A program made the position numbers and the translations under genes. The notes below the pieces were generated by a model. That model did not search any database, was not told the DNA's origin, and saw only the letters and a program-made list of their open reading frames with translations. Shown one piece after another: positions 9,693-19,735 of a stretch of DNA of 47,756 bases. Origin of the DNA: Flavobacterium macrobrachii (lineage in GTDB: Bacteria; Bacteroidota; Bacteroidia; Flavobacteriales; Flavobacteriaceae); NCBI RefSeq assembly GCF_014486675.1, contig NZ_JACTAC010000019.1, positions 1 through 47,756 of the forward strand, written 5' to 3'. The stretch's first letter is position 1. The number at the start of each line of letters is the position of its first letter.

Positions 9693-9836
9693 ATGGCAAA
9701 ACTTTACTCAAAAAAGAAATTAGCTGCAACTAAAATGTTGCCAAAAAAAGAAACAATACAACTTATTTTAAATTACTCTAAGGCATTAAGTGTGGTGAAA
9801 ATAGGCAATATGAACTTCAAAACTATAGCTAATTAG
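9693..9836 (+). CDS. 47-residue lysine-rich small protein downstream of the sigma factor
   Basis: Short open frame MAKLYSKKKLAATKM... ending KTIAN, with 10 lysines and very few acidic residues. It starts 47 bases after the sigma gene and ends five bases before a strong terminator, and no separate promoter is visible, so the two genes are probably co-transcribed. It has no signal peptide; the middle (TIQLILNYSKALSVVKI) could form one amphipathic helix. Position and codon use are consistent with a real gene. I do not recognise a family or function. A nucleic-acid-binding or sigma-modulating role would be a guess. Confidence 0.6.
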   Translation: MAKLYSKKKLAATKMLPKKETIQLILNYSKALSVVKIGNMNFKTIAN

Positions 9837-9840
9837 AATG

Positions 9841-9870
9841 AACATCCCGATTTCTATCGGGATGTTTTTT
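9841..9870 (+). terminator. Rho-independent terminator after the sigma/small-gene unit
   Basis: ACATCCCGAT, loop TTCT, ATCGGGATGT, then a run of six T. The 10-bp stem is perfect. The stop codon of the convergent nth gene lies in the loop, so the element also forms the end of that gene, although the T-run serves only the plus strand. Confidence 0.85.
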
Positions 9871-10513
9871 CATAATACTCATTCAAAACACTTTTTCTAC
9901 CAATCGTTTTAGTAATAATATCTTTTTCTAAATCCCAACCGCGAGCCGGCGAATATTCTCTACCATACCAAATGATTTGTAAATGTAAATCATTCCATAA
10001 TTCCTTCGGGAAAATAGCTTTAGCATCTTTTTCGGTTTGCTGAACATTTTTTCCATCCGATAAATTCCAGCGATACATCAATCGATGAATATGTGTATCA
10101 ACTGGAAAAGCCGGAACACCAAACGCCTGACTCATCACAACACTTGCCGTTTTATGGCCAACAGCAGGCAAACGTTCCAATGCCTCAAAACTCTGCGGAA
10201 CTTCACCATTGTGTTCCTCAATCAATAGTTGTGACAAACCATAAATTCCCTTCGATTTCATTGGCGATAAACCACATGGACGGATGATTTCCCTAATTTC
10301 TTCCACCGAAAGTTTCACCATATCATACGGATTGTCTGCTTTGGCAAACAATAAAGGTGTAATTTGATTTACTCGAACATCAGTACATTGCGCCGACAAC
10401 AAAACCGCAATCAGCAAGGTATAAGCATCTTTATGATCAAGCGGTATCGGAATTTCAGGATAGTATTCATTTAACGTATTTATAACAAATGTTGCACGCT
10501 CTTTTTTGGTCAT
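9854..10513 (-). CDS. nth: Endonuclease III (DNA glycosylase/AP lyase) lacking the Fe-S cluster cysteines
   Basis: Base-excision repair enzyme that removes oxidised pyrimidines and nicks AP sites. The protein is 219 residues, about the length of E. coli Nth. The helix-hairpin-helix LPAVGHKTAS carries catalytic Lys121 and FPVDTH carries catalytic Asp139. After the usual position of the HGR motif (here YGREYSPARGWDLEKD) there is no Cys-x6-Cys-x2-Cys-x5-Cys pattern, so the C-terminal [4Fe-4S] loop of classical Nth is missing although the protein is otherwise complete. Divergent from bcp with a 68-base gap; convergent with the sigma-factor unit. Confidence 0.93.
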   Translation of the reverse strand: MTKKERATFVINTLNEYYPEIPIPLDHKDAYTLLIAVLLSAQCTDVRVNQITPLLFAKADNPYDMVKLSVEEIREIIRPCGLSPMKSKGIYGLSQLLIEEHNGEVPQSFEALERLPAVGHKTASVVMSQAFGVPAFPVDTHIHRLMYRWNLSDGKNVQQTEKDAKAIFPKELWNDLHLQIIWYGREYSPARGWDLEKDIITKTIGRKSVLNEYYEKTSR

Positions 10514-10581
10514 TTTTAACTAGATTTGAAATGTAAAATAAGTCAATTTCAAATTCAATTGCAAAAATCAATTTAGATAAC

Positions 10582-11034
10582 ATGACAAAATTAAATATAG
10601 GAGACCTAGCTCCCAATTTTTCAGGAAAAGACCAAGACGGAAATCTTCACACCTTGGCAGATTATAAAGGAAAAAAACTCGTAGTCTTCTTTTACCCAAA
10701 AGCCAATACACCAGGTTGCACAGCCGAAGCCTGTGATTTACGTGATAATTTCGAACGATTTAAAGTTAATAATTATGCTTTGCTTGGCGTTAGTGCTGAT
10801 AGTTCAAAAGCACAATTAAAATTTAAAGAAAAATACGGATTTCCATTCCCGTTATTAGCCGATGAAGACAAATCAGTAATTGAATCCTTTGGCGTTTGGG
10901 GACCAAAAAAATTCATGGGACGAGAATACGACGGCATTCACAGAACCACTTTTATCATCAATGAAAACGGAAGTATTGAAGATATAATTACTGATGTAAA
11001 AACGAAAACTCACGCCACACAGATTTTGAAGTAA
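10582..11034 (+). CDS. bcp: Thiol peroxidase of the BCP/PrxQ class
   Basis: Peroxiredoxin of 150 residues that reduces hydrogen and organic peroxides using thioredoxin. It has the thioredoxin-like fold with peroxidatic Cys46 in NTPGCTAEAC and resolving Cys51 five residues later, the atypical two-Cys arrangement of BCP. FFYPKANTPGCT and GVWGPKKFMG are family signatures. The gene diverges from nth; a TAGATTTG sequence at 10521-10528 could be its -7 box. It is the first of several peroxide-defence genes in the next 7 kb. Confidence 0.93.
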   Translation: MTKLNIGDLAPNFSGKDQDGNLHTLADYKGKKLVVFFYPKANTPGCTAEACDLRDNFERFKVNNYALLGVSADSSKAQLKFKEKYGFPFPLLADEDKSVIESFGVWGPKKFMGREYDGIHRTTFIINENGSIEDIITDVKTKTHATQILK

Positions 11035-11286
11035 ACTAAAAATATATTTTTTTATACTGAATAAACTATATTTTACTTAGTGTTTAACTAATAATGATTA
11101 AGAACAAATTTTTGAAGTAAAACATAAAATTTTAATGCTTGATTTTAAAATATTTTATTTTTTCATTGAATTTTACTGAATAGTTTAAGCAATTTTTCGT
11201 CGACTTTCCATCAATTCTACTGTCTACAATTTTATATTTTTATTAGTTCTATTTTAGGTTTAGACAAGATTTAAATACTAATAAAA
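11035..11286. other. AT-rich gap between convergent bcp and permease genes
   Basis: No gene is visible. A 10-bp inverted repeat TTTTATTAGT (11238-11247) / ACTAATAAAA (11277-11286) abuts the permease stop and could act as a weak terminator for it, but the loop is long and there is no clean T-run. Confidence 0.4.
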
Positions 11287-12978
11287 TTAGTTAAGCTTAC
11301 TATTTTTATATCCATAAATAAAGTAAAAAATCAAACCAATAGTAAGCCAAACGCCAAACCACATCCAGTTGGAAACCGTCATTCCAGTTAACAAATAACA
11401 GCATGACACTAGTCCTAATAATGGAATTAACGATAAGTTTTTGGTGAAGGATAACACCATCATCACAGAGATTAAAACTAAAAAGACAACCATTGGTAAA
11501 TTTTTTGCAATTTTATCACCAGAAAAATCAAACGTTTCTGAGAAAAATCCTGGAAGAAAAGTTACAATAAAAAATATTGAAACTGCTACCAAAGCTGGAA
11601 AAACAAACTTCGCATTTACGTATGGTAAATGAAATTTCCCTGCTTCTTTTTCTCTTCTCGGAATTAGTAAAACGCCACCACAAACCAATACAAAAGCAAA
11701 TAAAGTTCCGATAGATGTAAAATCTAAAACAAATGTTTTGTCAGTAAAAATAATTGGTACACCAACAACTAAACCTGTAACAAGTGTTGAATAAGATGGT
11801 GTTTTAAACTTAGCGTGAATTTTTGAAAAACGCTTTGGCATTAAACCATCACGACTCATTGTCATCCAAATACGTGGTTGACCCATTTGAAAAACCAGCA
11901 TCACACTTGTCATGGCTACAACTGCACAAATTGCTACCAAAAAGTGCATCCAAGGTAAATCGAAATTTTCTTTTTCAAATATAAATGCAAGTGGATCACC
12001 AATTCCTTCAAAAGCTTTATAATTCGCCGCTCCAGTTAAAACTAAAGTCAACAAAATATAAACAATGGTACAAATTACTAATGAATAAATCATTCCGCGT
12101 GGCAAATCACGTTGCGGATTTTTACTTTCTTCTGCCATAACACTAACGGCATCAAAACCAATGTAAGCAAAGAAAACTCCGCTTACAGCCATCATAACAC
12201 CACTAAAACCATTAGGCATAAAACTAGGAATTCCTACTGAATTATCTGGTGTCCAGTTTGCAAATAGGTCATTTTTAAAGATTAATATTCCTCCAACTAT
12301 AATAATTAATCCTACGACAAACATTTTAATCCATACCATTAAATTACTGAAGTTTTTGCTCTCTTTTACACCTCGATAAACCAAATAAGTAATGATTAAA
12401 TTAATTAACAATGCTGGTAAATCTAGAATTATTTTCAAACCACCAATTTCAGAAGCTGTTGTCCACGCTGTTAATGCTTCGCCTTGCACATTTCCGTGAA
12501 ATGCTTTGGAAGCTTCCATATAACTAGTTGATAAATAAGCCGGAAAATCAACTCCACATTGTTGTAATAATGAGGTGAAATAATCACTCCAACTATAGGC
12601 AACATATATATTTCCTATAGAATATTCCATAATCAACGCCCAACCGATAATCCAAGCAAATAATTCACCAAAACTTGAATAAGCATAAGTATAAGCACTA
12701 CCAGCAACAGGTATTCTACTAGCAAATTCCGAATAACAAAAAGCGGTAAAAGCACAAGCAATGGCAACAATTATGAACAAAAATACAACACCTGGTCCGC
12801 CATTAAAAACAGCACTACCTAAGCTGCTAAAACTTCCTGCACCTAAAATAGCCGCTATTCCGAAAAAAGTTAAGTCTTTAACTGTTAATACTTTATTTAA
12901 TCCAGAATGTTCGCCATCTCCACCTTGCTGTAAAATTTTAGAAATTGGTTTTTTTCGGAATAAATTAGATATTGACAT
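11287..12978 (-). CDS. APC-superfamily amino acid permease (cationic amino acid transporter-like)
   Basis: Inner-membrane amino acid transporter of 563 residues. A cytoplasmic N-terminus of about 35 residues (MSISNLFRKKPISKIL) is followed by some 13-14 hydrophobic segments. TM1 contains the unwound substrate-site motif GIAAILGAGSFSSLG, and FAYIGFDAVSVMAEESKNPQRDLPRG is the APC signature between TM6 and TM7. The layout (long loop after TM3, extra C-terminal TM segments) resembles the CAT/YfnA group of cationic amino acid transporters. Substrate cannot be told from sequence. It stands alone, convergent with bcp and divergent from katG by 191 bases. Confidence 0.88.
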   Translation of the reverse strand: MSISNLFRKKPISKILQQGGDGEHSGLNKVLTVKDLTFFGIAAILGAGSFSSLGSAVFNGGPGVVFLFIIVAIACAFTAFCYSEFASRIPVAGSAYTYAYSSFGELFAWIIGWALIMEYSIGNIYVAYSWSDYFTSLLQQCGVDFPAYLSTSYMEASKAFHGNVQGEALTAWTTASEIGGLKIILDLPALLINLIITYLVYRGVKESKNFSNLMVWIKMFVVGLIIIVGGILIFKNDLFANWTPDNSVGIPSFMPNGFSGVMMAVSGVFFAYIGFDAVSVMAEESKNPQRDLPRGMIYSLVICTIVYILLTLVLTGAANYKAFEGIGDPLAFIFEKENFDLPWMHFLVAICAVVAMTSVMLVFQMGQPRIWMTMSRDGLMPKRFSKIHAKFKTPSYSTLVTGLVVGVPIIFTDKTFVLDFTSIGTLFAFVLVCGGVLLIPRREKEAGKFHLPYVNAKFVFPALVAVSIFFIVTFLPGFFSETFDFSGDKIAKNLPMVVFLVLISVMMVLSFTKNLSLIPLLGLVSCCYLLTGMTVSNWMWFGVWLTIGLIFYFIYGYKNSKLN

Positions 12979-13073
12979 GACTGTTTATTGTTTTAGTAAA
13001 AACAAATATATAATTTTAAATTAATGTTTAAAAATCATTTAAAAATAGTTAAAAACTATTATACAATAAATAA

Positions 13074-15356
<2,283 letters not shown>

Positions 15357-15383
15357 TTATTCTACCATAAATTATTTTTAAAT

Positions 15384-15458
15384 AAACCATTAAGGTAGTT
15401 AAGTAAAATTAAGTTGAAAACGCTTAATGAAACTTAATTCCTTAATGGTTTTTATTTT
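15384..15458 (+). terminator. Long hairpin terminator of katG
   Basis: Arms AAACCATTAAGG (15384-15395) and CCTTAATGGTTT (15440-15451) pair perfectly over 12 bp. Further nested pairing lies inside (TTAAGT with ACTTAA), and a T-rich tail follows. Confidence 0.75.
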
Positions 15459-15662
15459 TGAGTTGCACTAATCAAAAAAACTTTTACTACTTAATTCTCT
15501 TTTTTTCTTGATTTTTTATTTACATGAAAAAAATAGCAACTAAAAATTATTAAATCTTCAAAAAAAATCACAATTTTTTGTGAGAAATATTTTGATAATT
15601 TTTTTCTATTGTCTTATTGTAAAAATATAATAAAAGTCATGTTTTTATGCATTTATCGGTTG

Positions 15663-15670
15663 TAATTTTG
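15663..15670 (+). promoter_or_regulatory. Probable -7 box of the peroxiredoxin operon
   Basis: TAATTTTG fits TAnnTTTG and lies 33 bases before the ATG at 15704. A -33 TTG at ideal spacing is not evident. Confidence 0.5.
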
Positions 15671-15703
15671 CACTAGAAATTAATAACAAATAAAATAATA
15701 AAC

Positions 15704-16339
15704 ATGTCATTAGTAGGTAAAAAATTTCCAAACATTACAGTTGATGCAATCTCTCACATGGGAGATAATTTAAGAATTAATGTGCTTGAAGAAGCTACAA
15801 AAAACAATCAAAAAGTACTTTTATTTTGGTATCCAAAAGATTTCACTTTTGTTTGTCCAACTGAATTACATGCTTTTCAAACAGCTTTAACTGATTTCGA
15901 AAAAAGAAATACTATCGTTATTGGTGCTTCTTGTGATACAAACGAAGTTCACTTTGCTTGGTTAAATACGCCAAAAAACAACGGTGGAATTGAAGGTGTA
16001 ACGTATCCACTTTTAGCTGATACTACAAGAAATTTATCAACGGCTTTAGATATTCTTGATGCAGAATGGGTTTACGACGCAGAATTAAATGACGAAATCC
16101 TTGAAGGTTCAAATGTAACTTTCAGAGCGACTTATTTAATTGACGAAACGGGTAAAATTTTCCACGAAAGCGTAAACGATATGCCATTAGGAAGAAACGT
16201 AAACGAGTATTTAAGATTAATCGATGCTTACACTCACGTTCAAACTAAAGGTGAAGTTTGTCCTGCAAATTGGGAAGAAGGAAAAGAAGCGATGAATGCT
16301 GATCGTTTAAGTACAGCAGCATATTTGTCTCAAAACTAA
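15704..16339 (+). CDS. Typical 2-Cys peroxiredoxin (AhpC/Prx1 type)
   Basis: Peroxide reductase of 211 residues. Peroxidatic Cys51 lies in FTFVCPTE and resolving Cys186 in GEVCPANW, the typical two-Cys pattern. Thr48 and the downstream Arg in FRATYLID complete the active site. A thioredoxin gene follows 93 bases later, so that thioredoxin is its likely reductant; no AhpF gene is nearby. The gap between them contains an unusual set of inverted repeats (16356-16424). Confidence 0.94.
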   Translation: MSLVGKKFPNITVDAISHMGDNLRINVLEEATKNNQKVLLFWYPKDFTFVCPTELHAFQTALTDFEKRNTIVIGASCDTNEVHFAWLNTPKNNGGIEGVTYPLLADTTRNLSTALDILDAEWVYDAELNDEILEGSNVTFRATYLIDETGKIFHESVNDMPLGRNVNEYLRLIDAYTHVQTKGEVCPANWEEGKEAMNADRLSTAAYLSQN

Positions 16340-16355
16340 TATAATAACAAATTTT

Positions 16356-16424
16356 AATTTCAATGTCAAAAGTCAATTACAAGTTTTTAAATTGATTTTT
16401 GACGTTGAAATTGACATTGAAATT
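16356..16424 (+). repeat. Overlapping inverted repeats between peroxiredoxin and thioredoxin genes
   Basis: Arm 1 at 16356-16378 pairs with 16390-16412 over 23 bp with two mismatched positions, giving a long hairpin with an 11-base loop. The first 14 bases of arm 1 (AATTTCAATGTCAA) also pair perfectly with TTGACATTGAAATT at 16411-16424, eight bases before the thioredoxin ATG. The two structures exclude each other. Confidence 0.75.
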
Positions 16425-16432
16425 TTAAAACT

Positions 16433-16747
16433 ATGTTAATCGAATTAAACGAAGATACATTACAAGATTTAGTTGCATCAAACAATAAAGTGGTAGTTCA
16501 ATATTCAGCTTCATGGTGTGGAAACTGCCGAATTATGAAACCTAAATTCAAAAAATTAGCTTCAGAAAATGAAGAAATTACCTTTGTTTTGGTTGATGCA
16601 GAAAATGCTCCAGAATCTAGAAAATTAGCGAATGTTTCTAATTTACCAACTTTTGCAACCTTTGTTGGAGGAAAATTATTGAACGAAACTCAAACCAACA
16701 AAGCCGAGGTTTTGGCTGAATTGGTAAGTGAAATTTCATCAAATTAA
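16433..16747 (+). CDS. Thioredoxin-like protein with CGNC active site
   Basis: Thioredoxin-fold protein of 104 residues. The redox motif is WCGNC (Cys29, Cys32) rather than the usual WCGPC, and the cis-proline loop is NLPTF. It has no signal peptide, so it is cytoplasmic. Its place after the 2-Cys peroxiredoxin suggests it recycles that enzyme. Pro to Asn in the active site usually shifts redox potential; the effect here is not known. The stop codon lies four bases before the next ATG, so the two are translated from one message. Confidence 0.9.
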   Translation: MLIELNEDTLQDLVASNNKVVVQYSASWCGNCRIMKPKFKKLASENEEITFVLVDAENAPESRKLANVSNLPTFATFVGGKLLNETQTNKAEVLAELVSEISSN

Positions 16748-16751
16748 AACT

Positions 16752-17009
16752 ATGAAATTACCCGTAATCAAACATTTGACACAATTTATTGAAGAAAATG
16801 ACCAAGATTATCTAATCGAAACCATAGAAGTTCTTGAAGCTTTAACCGAAATTCCATCACTAAAAGATGAAGAATTAGATGTAATTGGCGAGTTAATTTC
16901 TAATATGTATGGCGCTTTAGAAGTCCACAAAATGACCAAAGAAGGCAAAGACAAAAAAGAAGCACTCAACGATTTTATGAAGCGAGTTCTTGGTTCAATC
17001 GATAAATAA
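16752..17009 (+). CDS. DUF6952-like small protein
   Basis: Acidic helical protein of 85 residues (MKLPVIKHLTQFIEEND..., ...FMKRVLGSIDK). The start at 16752 follows the thioredoxin stop by four bases; a longer frame from 16728 would overlap the thioredoxin gene and is not needed. It has no signal peptide, cysteine or known catalytic motif. I recall similar proteins beside thioredoxin/peroxiredoxin genes in other Bacteroidota, named DUF6952; the match is from memory and should be treated as probable. A role with the redox pair is inferred from position only. A terminator follows at once. Confidence 0.75.
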   Translation: MKLPVIKHLTQFIEENDQDYLIETIEVLEALTEIPSLKDEELDVIGELISNMYGALEVHKMTKEGKDKKEALNDFMKRVLGSIDK

Positions 17010-17013
17010 AAAC

Positions 17014-17045
17014 AAAATGTCCCGAATTTCCGGGACATTTTATTT
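17014..17045 (+). terminator. Terminator of the peroxiredoxin-thioredoxin operon
   Basis: AAAATGTCCCG, loop AATTTC, CGGGACATTTT, then a T-rich tail: an 11-bp perfect stem starting five bases after the stop codon. Confidence 0.88.
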
Positions 17046-17119
17046 AGTTTAAAAATTTAAGTCTTTGAACGAATCGTTTGGGAATATTTAATTTCCATTT
17101 TCCTGCTTTCCGTTTCAAT

Positions 17120-17178
17120 CTTTTATAGTTTTGTCACATCGAGCGCAGTCGAGATGCCTTTTTTTAAAACTATAAAAG
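17120..17178. repeat. Nested palindromic element (MITE- or REP-like)
   Basis: Perfect 13-bp outer arms CTTTTATAGTTTT (17120-17132) and AAAACTATAAAAG (17166-17178) enclose a palindromic core at 17133-17157 whose centre is TCGAGCGCAGTCGAGA. The same 25-base core, with two changes, lies inside the tilS gene at 20708-20732. The element is non-coding here. Confidence 0.75.
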
Positions 17179-17234
17179 GATTTTCACTGCAATCAGGGTT
17201 AATCAGTTTTCGTATTGAATTTCAGTAAACATTT

Positions 17235-17261
17235 CCTAACAGGTTTTCAAAATCTGTTAGG
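17235..17261. repeat. CCTAACAG/CTGTTAGG inverted repeat
   Basis: Eight-bp perfect arms at 17235-17242 and 17254-17261, extended inward by TTTT/AAAA pairing. It lies 17 bases beyond the stop codon of the minus-strand DUF4349 gene. It could terminate that gene but lacks a T-run. It looks like a dispersed intergenic repeat. Confidence 0.6.
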
Positions 17262-17277
17262 TTTAAAAAATCCAAAA

Positions 17278-18171
17278 TTACTTCTTCAAAAACTTTTTAT
17301 AAACCAAAAACCCAACAATCCCAATCAAAAACACCGACCAAAGCTGAACTACAAAAGCAATAATTCCTTCCAAAATAAACCAACCCGTTTTCAAACTATC
17401 CCAAATTTGTAAACCAATATTCGGACGATATTCATTTACACTTTTTTCATTCGCAATAACTTCCTGTTTCGTCGTTTCTCTTTGATATAAATACAAGGTT
17501 ACAGTGCTAAAATTCACTTGATCTTCCAAACTTAGATTGTTTAAAATCGTAGCATCGCTTTCCGTGGCTTTGTCAAAAGCTTTATCTTCAGCAGAAGTAA
17601 TATCGTTCAGCTTTTTACCTTTGGTATCAATACCTTTTTCCAATCGTTCTTTACTGTTTTTAATGCGTTTTTGCGCCAGTTTATTCGATAAAAGTTGCAA
17701 CGAAACATCATCAGCTTTAATCAATCGACTGTCCAAAAAATTAATTTCCTTAACCATCGATTTCAAAACTGTGTCCAATTGCGTATTCGGAACTCGAAAC
17801 GTAATTGTGTTGTCAACCGTATATTGTATCGTTTCCAAAATACTATCCTGACTAATTTTTGTTTCCGATTTTTGATTGATGTTACTTTTTAAATCGGTAA
17901 ACGTTACAAATCCACCATGTTTTGCAATACTGTTCTCAATTGCATAAGTCGATTTGGCAACATCTTTTACTTTGAATTTAATATCTGCCGTTCGAACAAA
18001 TTTTCGATTGGAATTTTTGGGTTCCACAGCAGCATTTGACGAAATTACAGAAGTTGAATCAGCAGATTCCATATTGGCATTTGCTTCATCAGTGGCATAA
18101 TCAGCTTGTTTACAAGCATAGGCAAATCCAAGTAGGAGTAATGCCAAACCTAATTTTGAAAGGTGTTTCAT
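17278..18171 (-). CDS. DUF4349 membrane-anchored lipoprotein
   Basis: Protein of 297 residues with a lipoprotein signal (lipobox around FAYAC20), a Ser/Asp/Asn linker, then a DUF4349 domain starting at RKFVRTADIKFKVKDVAKS. The middle (residues about 155-215) is a long charged helix, probably a coiled coil. One transmembrane helix (IAFVVQLWSVFLIGIVGFLVYKK region) lies at the C-terminus followed by KKFLKK. So the protein is attached to membrane at both ends or processed differently from prediction. The function of DUF4349 is not established. It is monocistronic, facing away from pabB. Confidence 0.85.
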   Translation of the reverse strand: MKHLSKLGLALLLLGFAYACKQADYATDEANANMESADSTSVISSNAAVEPKNSNRKFVRTADIKFKVKDVAKSTYAIENSIAKHGGFVTFTDLKSNINQKSETKISQDSILETIQYTVDNTITFRVPNTQLDTVLKSMVKEINFLDSRLIKADDVSLQLLSNKLAQKRIKNSKERLEKGIDTKGKKLNDITSAEDKAFDKATESDATILNNLSLEDQVNFSTVTLYLYQRETTKQEVIANEKSVNEYRPNIGLQIWDSLKTGWFILEGIIAFVVQLWSVFLIGIVGFLVYKKFLKK

Positions 18172-18322
18172 TTTTGATTTTTTTTAAATTGTTAATAATA
18201 GAGAACATTTTCTGAGCTTGGTTTTTATCAATAAGCAAAGTGTAGTTTTCTATCAAAAGCAAAAATGAATTACAGGTTTAACATTAATTTTAACATACTA
18301 AAAAGTGTGCCAAACTTAAGAA

Positions 18323-18354
18323 TTGCTTAAAAAAATATTTTTATCGTATTTTTG
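18323..18354 (+). promoter_or_regulatory. Promoter of pabB
   Basis: TTG at 18323-18325, 21 bases, then TATTTTTG at 18347-18354, a full TTG / TAnnTTTG match. The box overlaps the TTG at 18352 that could otherwise be read as a start codon, which supports the next TTG at 18373 as the true start. Confidence 0.6.
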
Positions 18355-18372
18355 AACTCAAATCCAATCATC

Positions 18373-19659
18373 TTGAGAACGCATTTTTCCAAAGAAATCA
18401 CCAATCCCGAAGCCTTCAAAAACCAGTTACTAACTTGGTCACAACAGTTTAGAGAAGTTGTTTTTTTGGATTCCAACAATTACCATCAAAAATATTCCAG
18501 CTATGATTGTGTTCTTGCTGTCGATGCTTTTACGTCTTTGCAGACTGATTTTCATAATGCTTTTGAAGAAATAAAACAGTATCAGCAGCAAACCAAAGAT
18601 TGGTTGTTCGGCTATTTTTCATACGATTTAAAAAATGATACCGAAAAATTAGCTTCCAATAACTTTGATGGATTGCATTTCCCTGATTTGTTTTTCTTTC
18701 AACCTAAAAAACTTTTTTTATTAAAAGGAAATCAACTCGAAGTTCATTATTTATTACTATGTGACGACGAATTTGAATTGGATTTTAAGGAAATTTTAAA
18801 TAATAAACATCAACCGATAATTGACAACCGACAACCAATAATAAAGCAACGAATTTCCAAAGAAGATTACCTTTCCAAAGTCAATAAAATGTTGGAACAC
18901 ATTCAGCGCGGCGATATTTATGAAGCTAATTTTTGCATGGAGTTTTTTGCCGAAAAGGCAATTATCAATCCGGTAGAAATTTACCAAAAACTGAATGCCA
19001 TTTCAATACCGCCGTTTGCTACTTTTTTCAAAAACAATAAGCACTATTTGCTCTCTGCTTCGCCAGAACGATATTTGAGAAAAGAAGGAAACAAAGTTAT
19101 TTCGCAACCCATAAAAGGAACAGCCAAGCGATTTTCGGATGAAGATTTAGACCAAAAATCCAAAACTGATTTAGCCGAAAACCCAAAAGAACGTTCTGAG
19201 AATGTTATGATTGTAGATTTAGTCCGCAATGATTTGTCCAAAACGGCTACCAAAGGTTCTGTAGAAGTAGAAGAACTTTGTGGTATTTATTCGTTTGAAC
19301 AAGTCCATCAAATGATTTCTACGATAACATCAACCGTTGCCGAAAATCGTTCTCCGGTGGAAATTATAAAATCGACTTTCCCAATGGGAAGTATGACTGG
19401 CGCGCCAAAAATTTCGGCTATGAACATTATCGAAAATCTCGAGGAAACCAAACGCGGATTGTACAGCGGTGCAGTGGGTTATTTTTCTCCTGAAAATGAT
19501 TTTGATTTTAACGTAGTTATTCGCAGTATTTTGTATAATGCTGAAAATGAATATTTATCTTTTTCCGTTGGAAGTGCCGTTACATCAAAAGCAATTCCTG
19601 AAAAAGAATATGAAGAATGCTTGTTGAAAGCCAAGGCGATGTTTTCCGTTTTACAATAA
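18373..19659 (+). CDS. pabB: Aminodeoxychorismate synthase component I
   Basis: Converts chorismate with ammonia to 4-amino-4-deoxychorismate for folate synthesis. The protein has about 428 residues and keeps the chorismate-binding signatures RGDIYEANFCMEFF, PIKGTAKR (Lys of the PabB-type nucleophile), NPKERSENVMIVDLVRNDLS, TFPMGSMTGAPKISAM and RGLYSGAVGY. PIKGT separates it from anthranilate synthase TrpE. The start is TTG at 18373 (MRTHFSKEI), because the upstream TTG at 18352 falls inside the -7 box; the longer form would add seven residues. No glutaminase partner PabA is adjacent, so the amidotransferase must be elsewhere. Confidence 0.9.
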   Translation: MRTHFSKEITNPEAFKNQLLTWSQQFREVVFLDSNNYHQKYSSYDCVLAVDAFTSLQTDFHNAFEEIKQYQQQTKDWLFGYFSYDLKNDTEKLASNNFDGLHFPDLFFFQPKKLFLLKGNQLEVHYLLLCDDEFELDFKEILNNKHQPIIDNRQPIIKQRISKEDYLSKVNKMLEHIQRGDIYEANFCMEFFAEKAIINPVEIYQKLNAISIPPFATFFKNNKHYLLSASPERYLRKEGNKVISQPIKGTAKRFSDEDLDQKSKTDLAENPKERSENVMIVDLVRNDLSKTATKGSVEVEELCGIYSFEQVHQMISTITSTVAENRSPVEIIKSTFPMGSMTGAPKISAMNIIENLEETKRGLYSGAVGYFSPENDFDFNVVIRSILYNAENEYLSFSVGSAVTSKAIPEKEYEECLLKAKAMFSVLQ

Positions 19660-19735
19660 TAAAAGATAGCTTTAAATAGTTTCAAAATAATACTATGAAA
19701 TTTTTATATTTACATTATTCATAAATTAACAAAAA

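Larger units (their letters stand above)
15357..15703. other. Gap between katG and the peroxiredoxin operon
   Basis: No coding sequence seen. The first 100 bases hold the katG terminator. The rest is T-rich sequence with a -7-like box at 15663-15670. Confidence 0.6.

Noticed and set aside
17235..17261. Terminator of the DUF4349 gene
   Set aside because: The hairpin is good but has no T-run on the minus strand, so it is listed as a repeat only.
18352..18372. TTG at 18352 as the pabB start
   Set aside because: It lies inside the TATTTTTG -7 box; the TTG at 18373 is downstream of the predicted transcript start.
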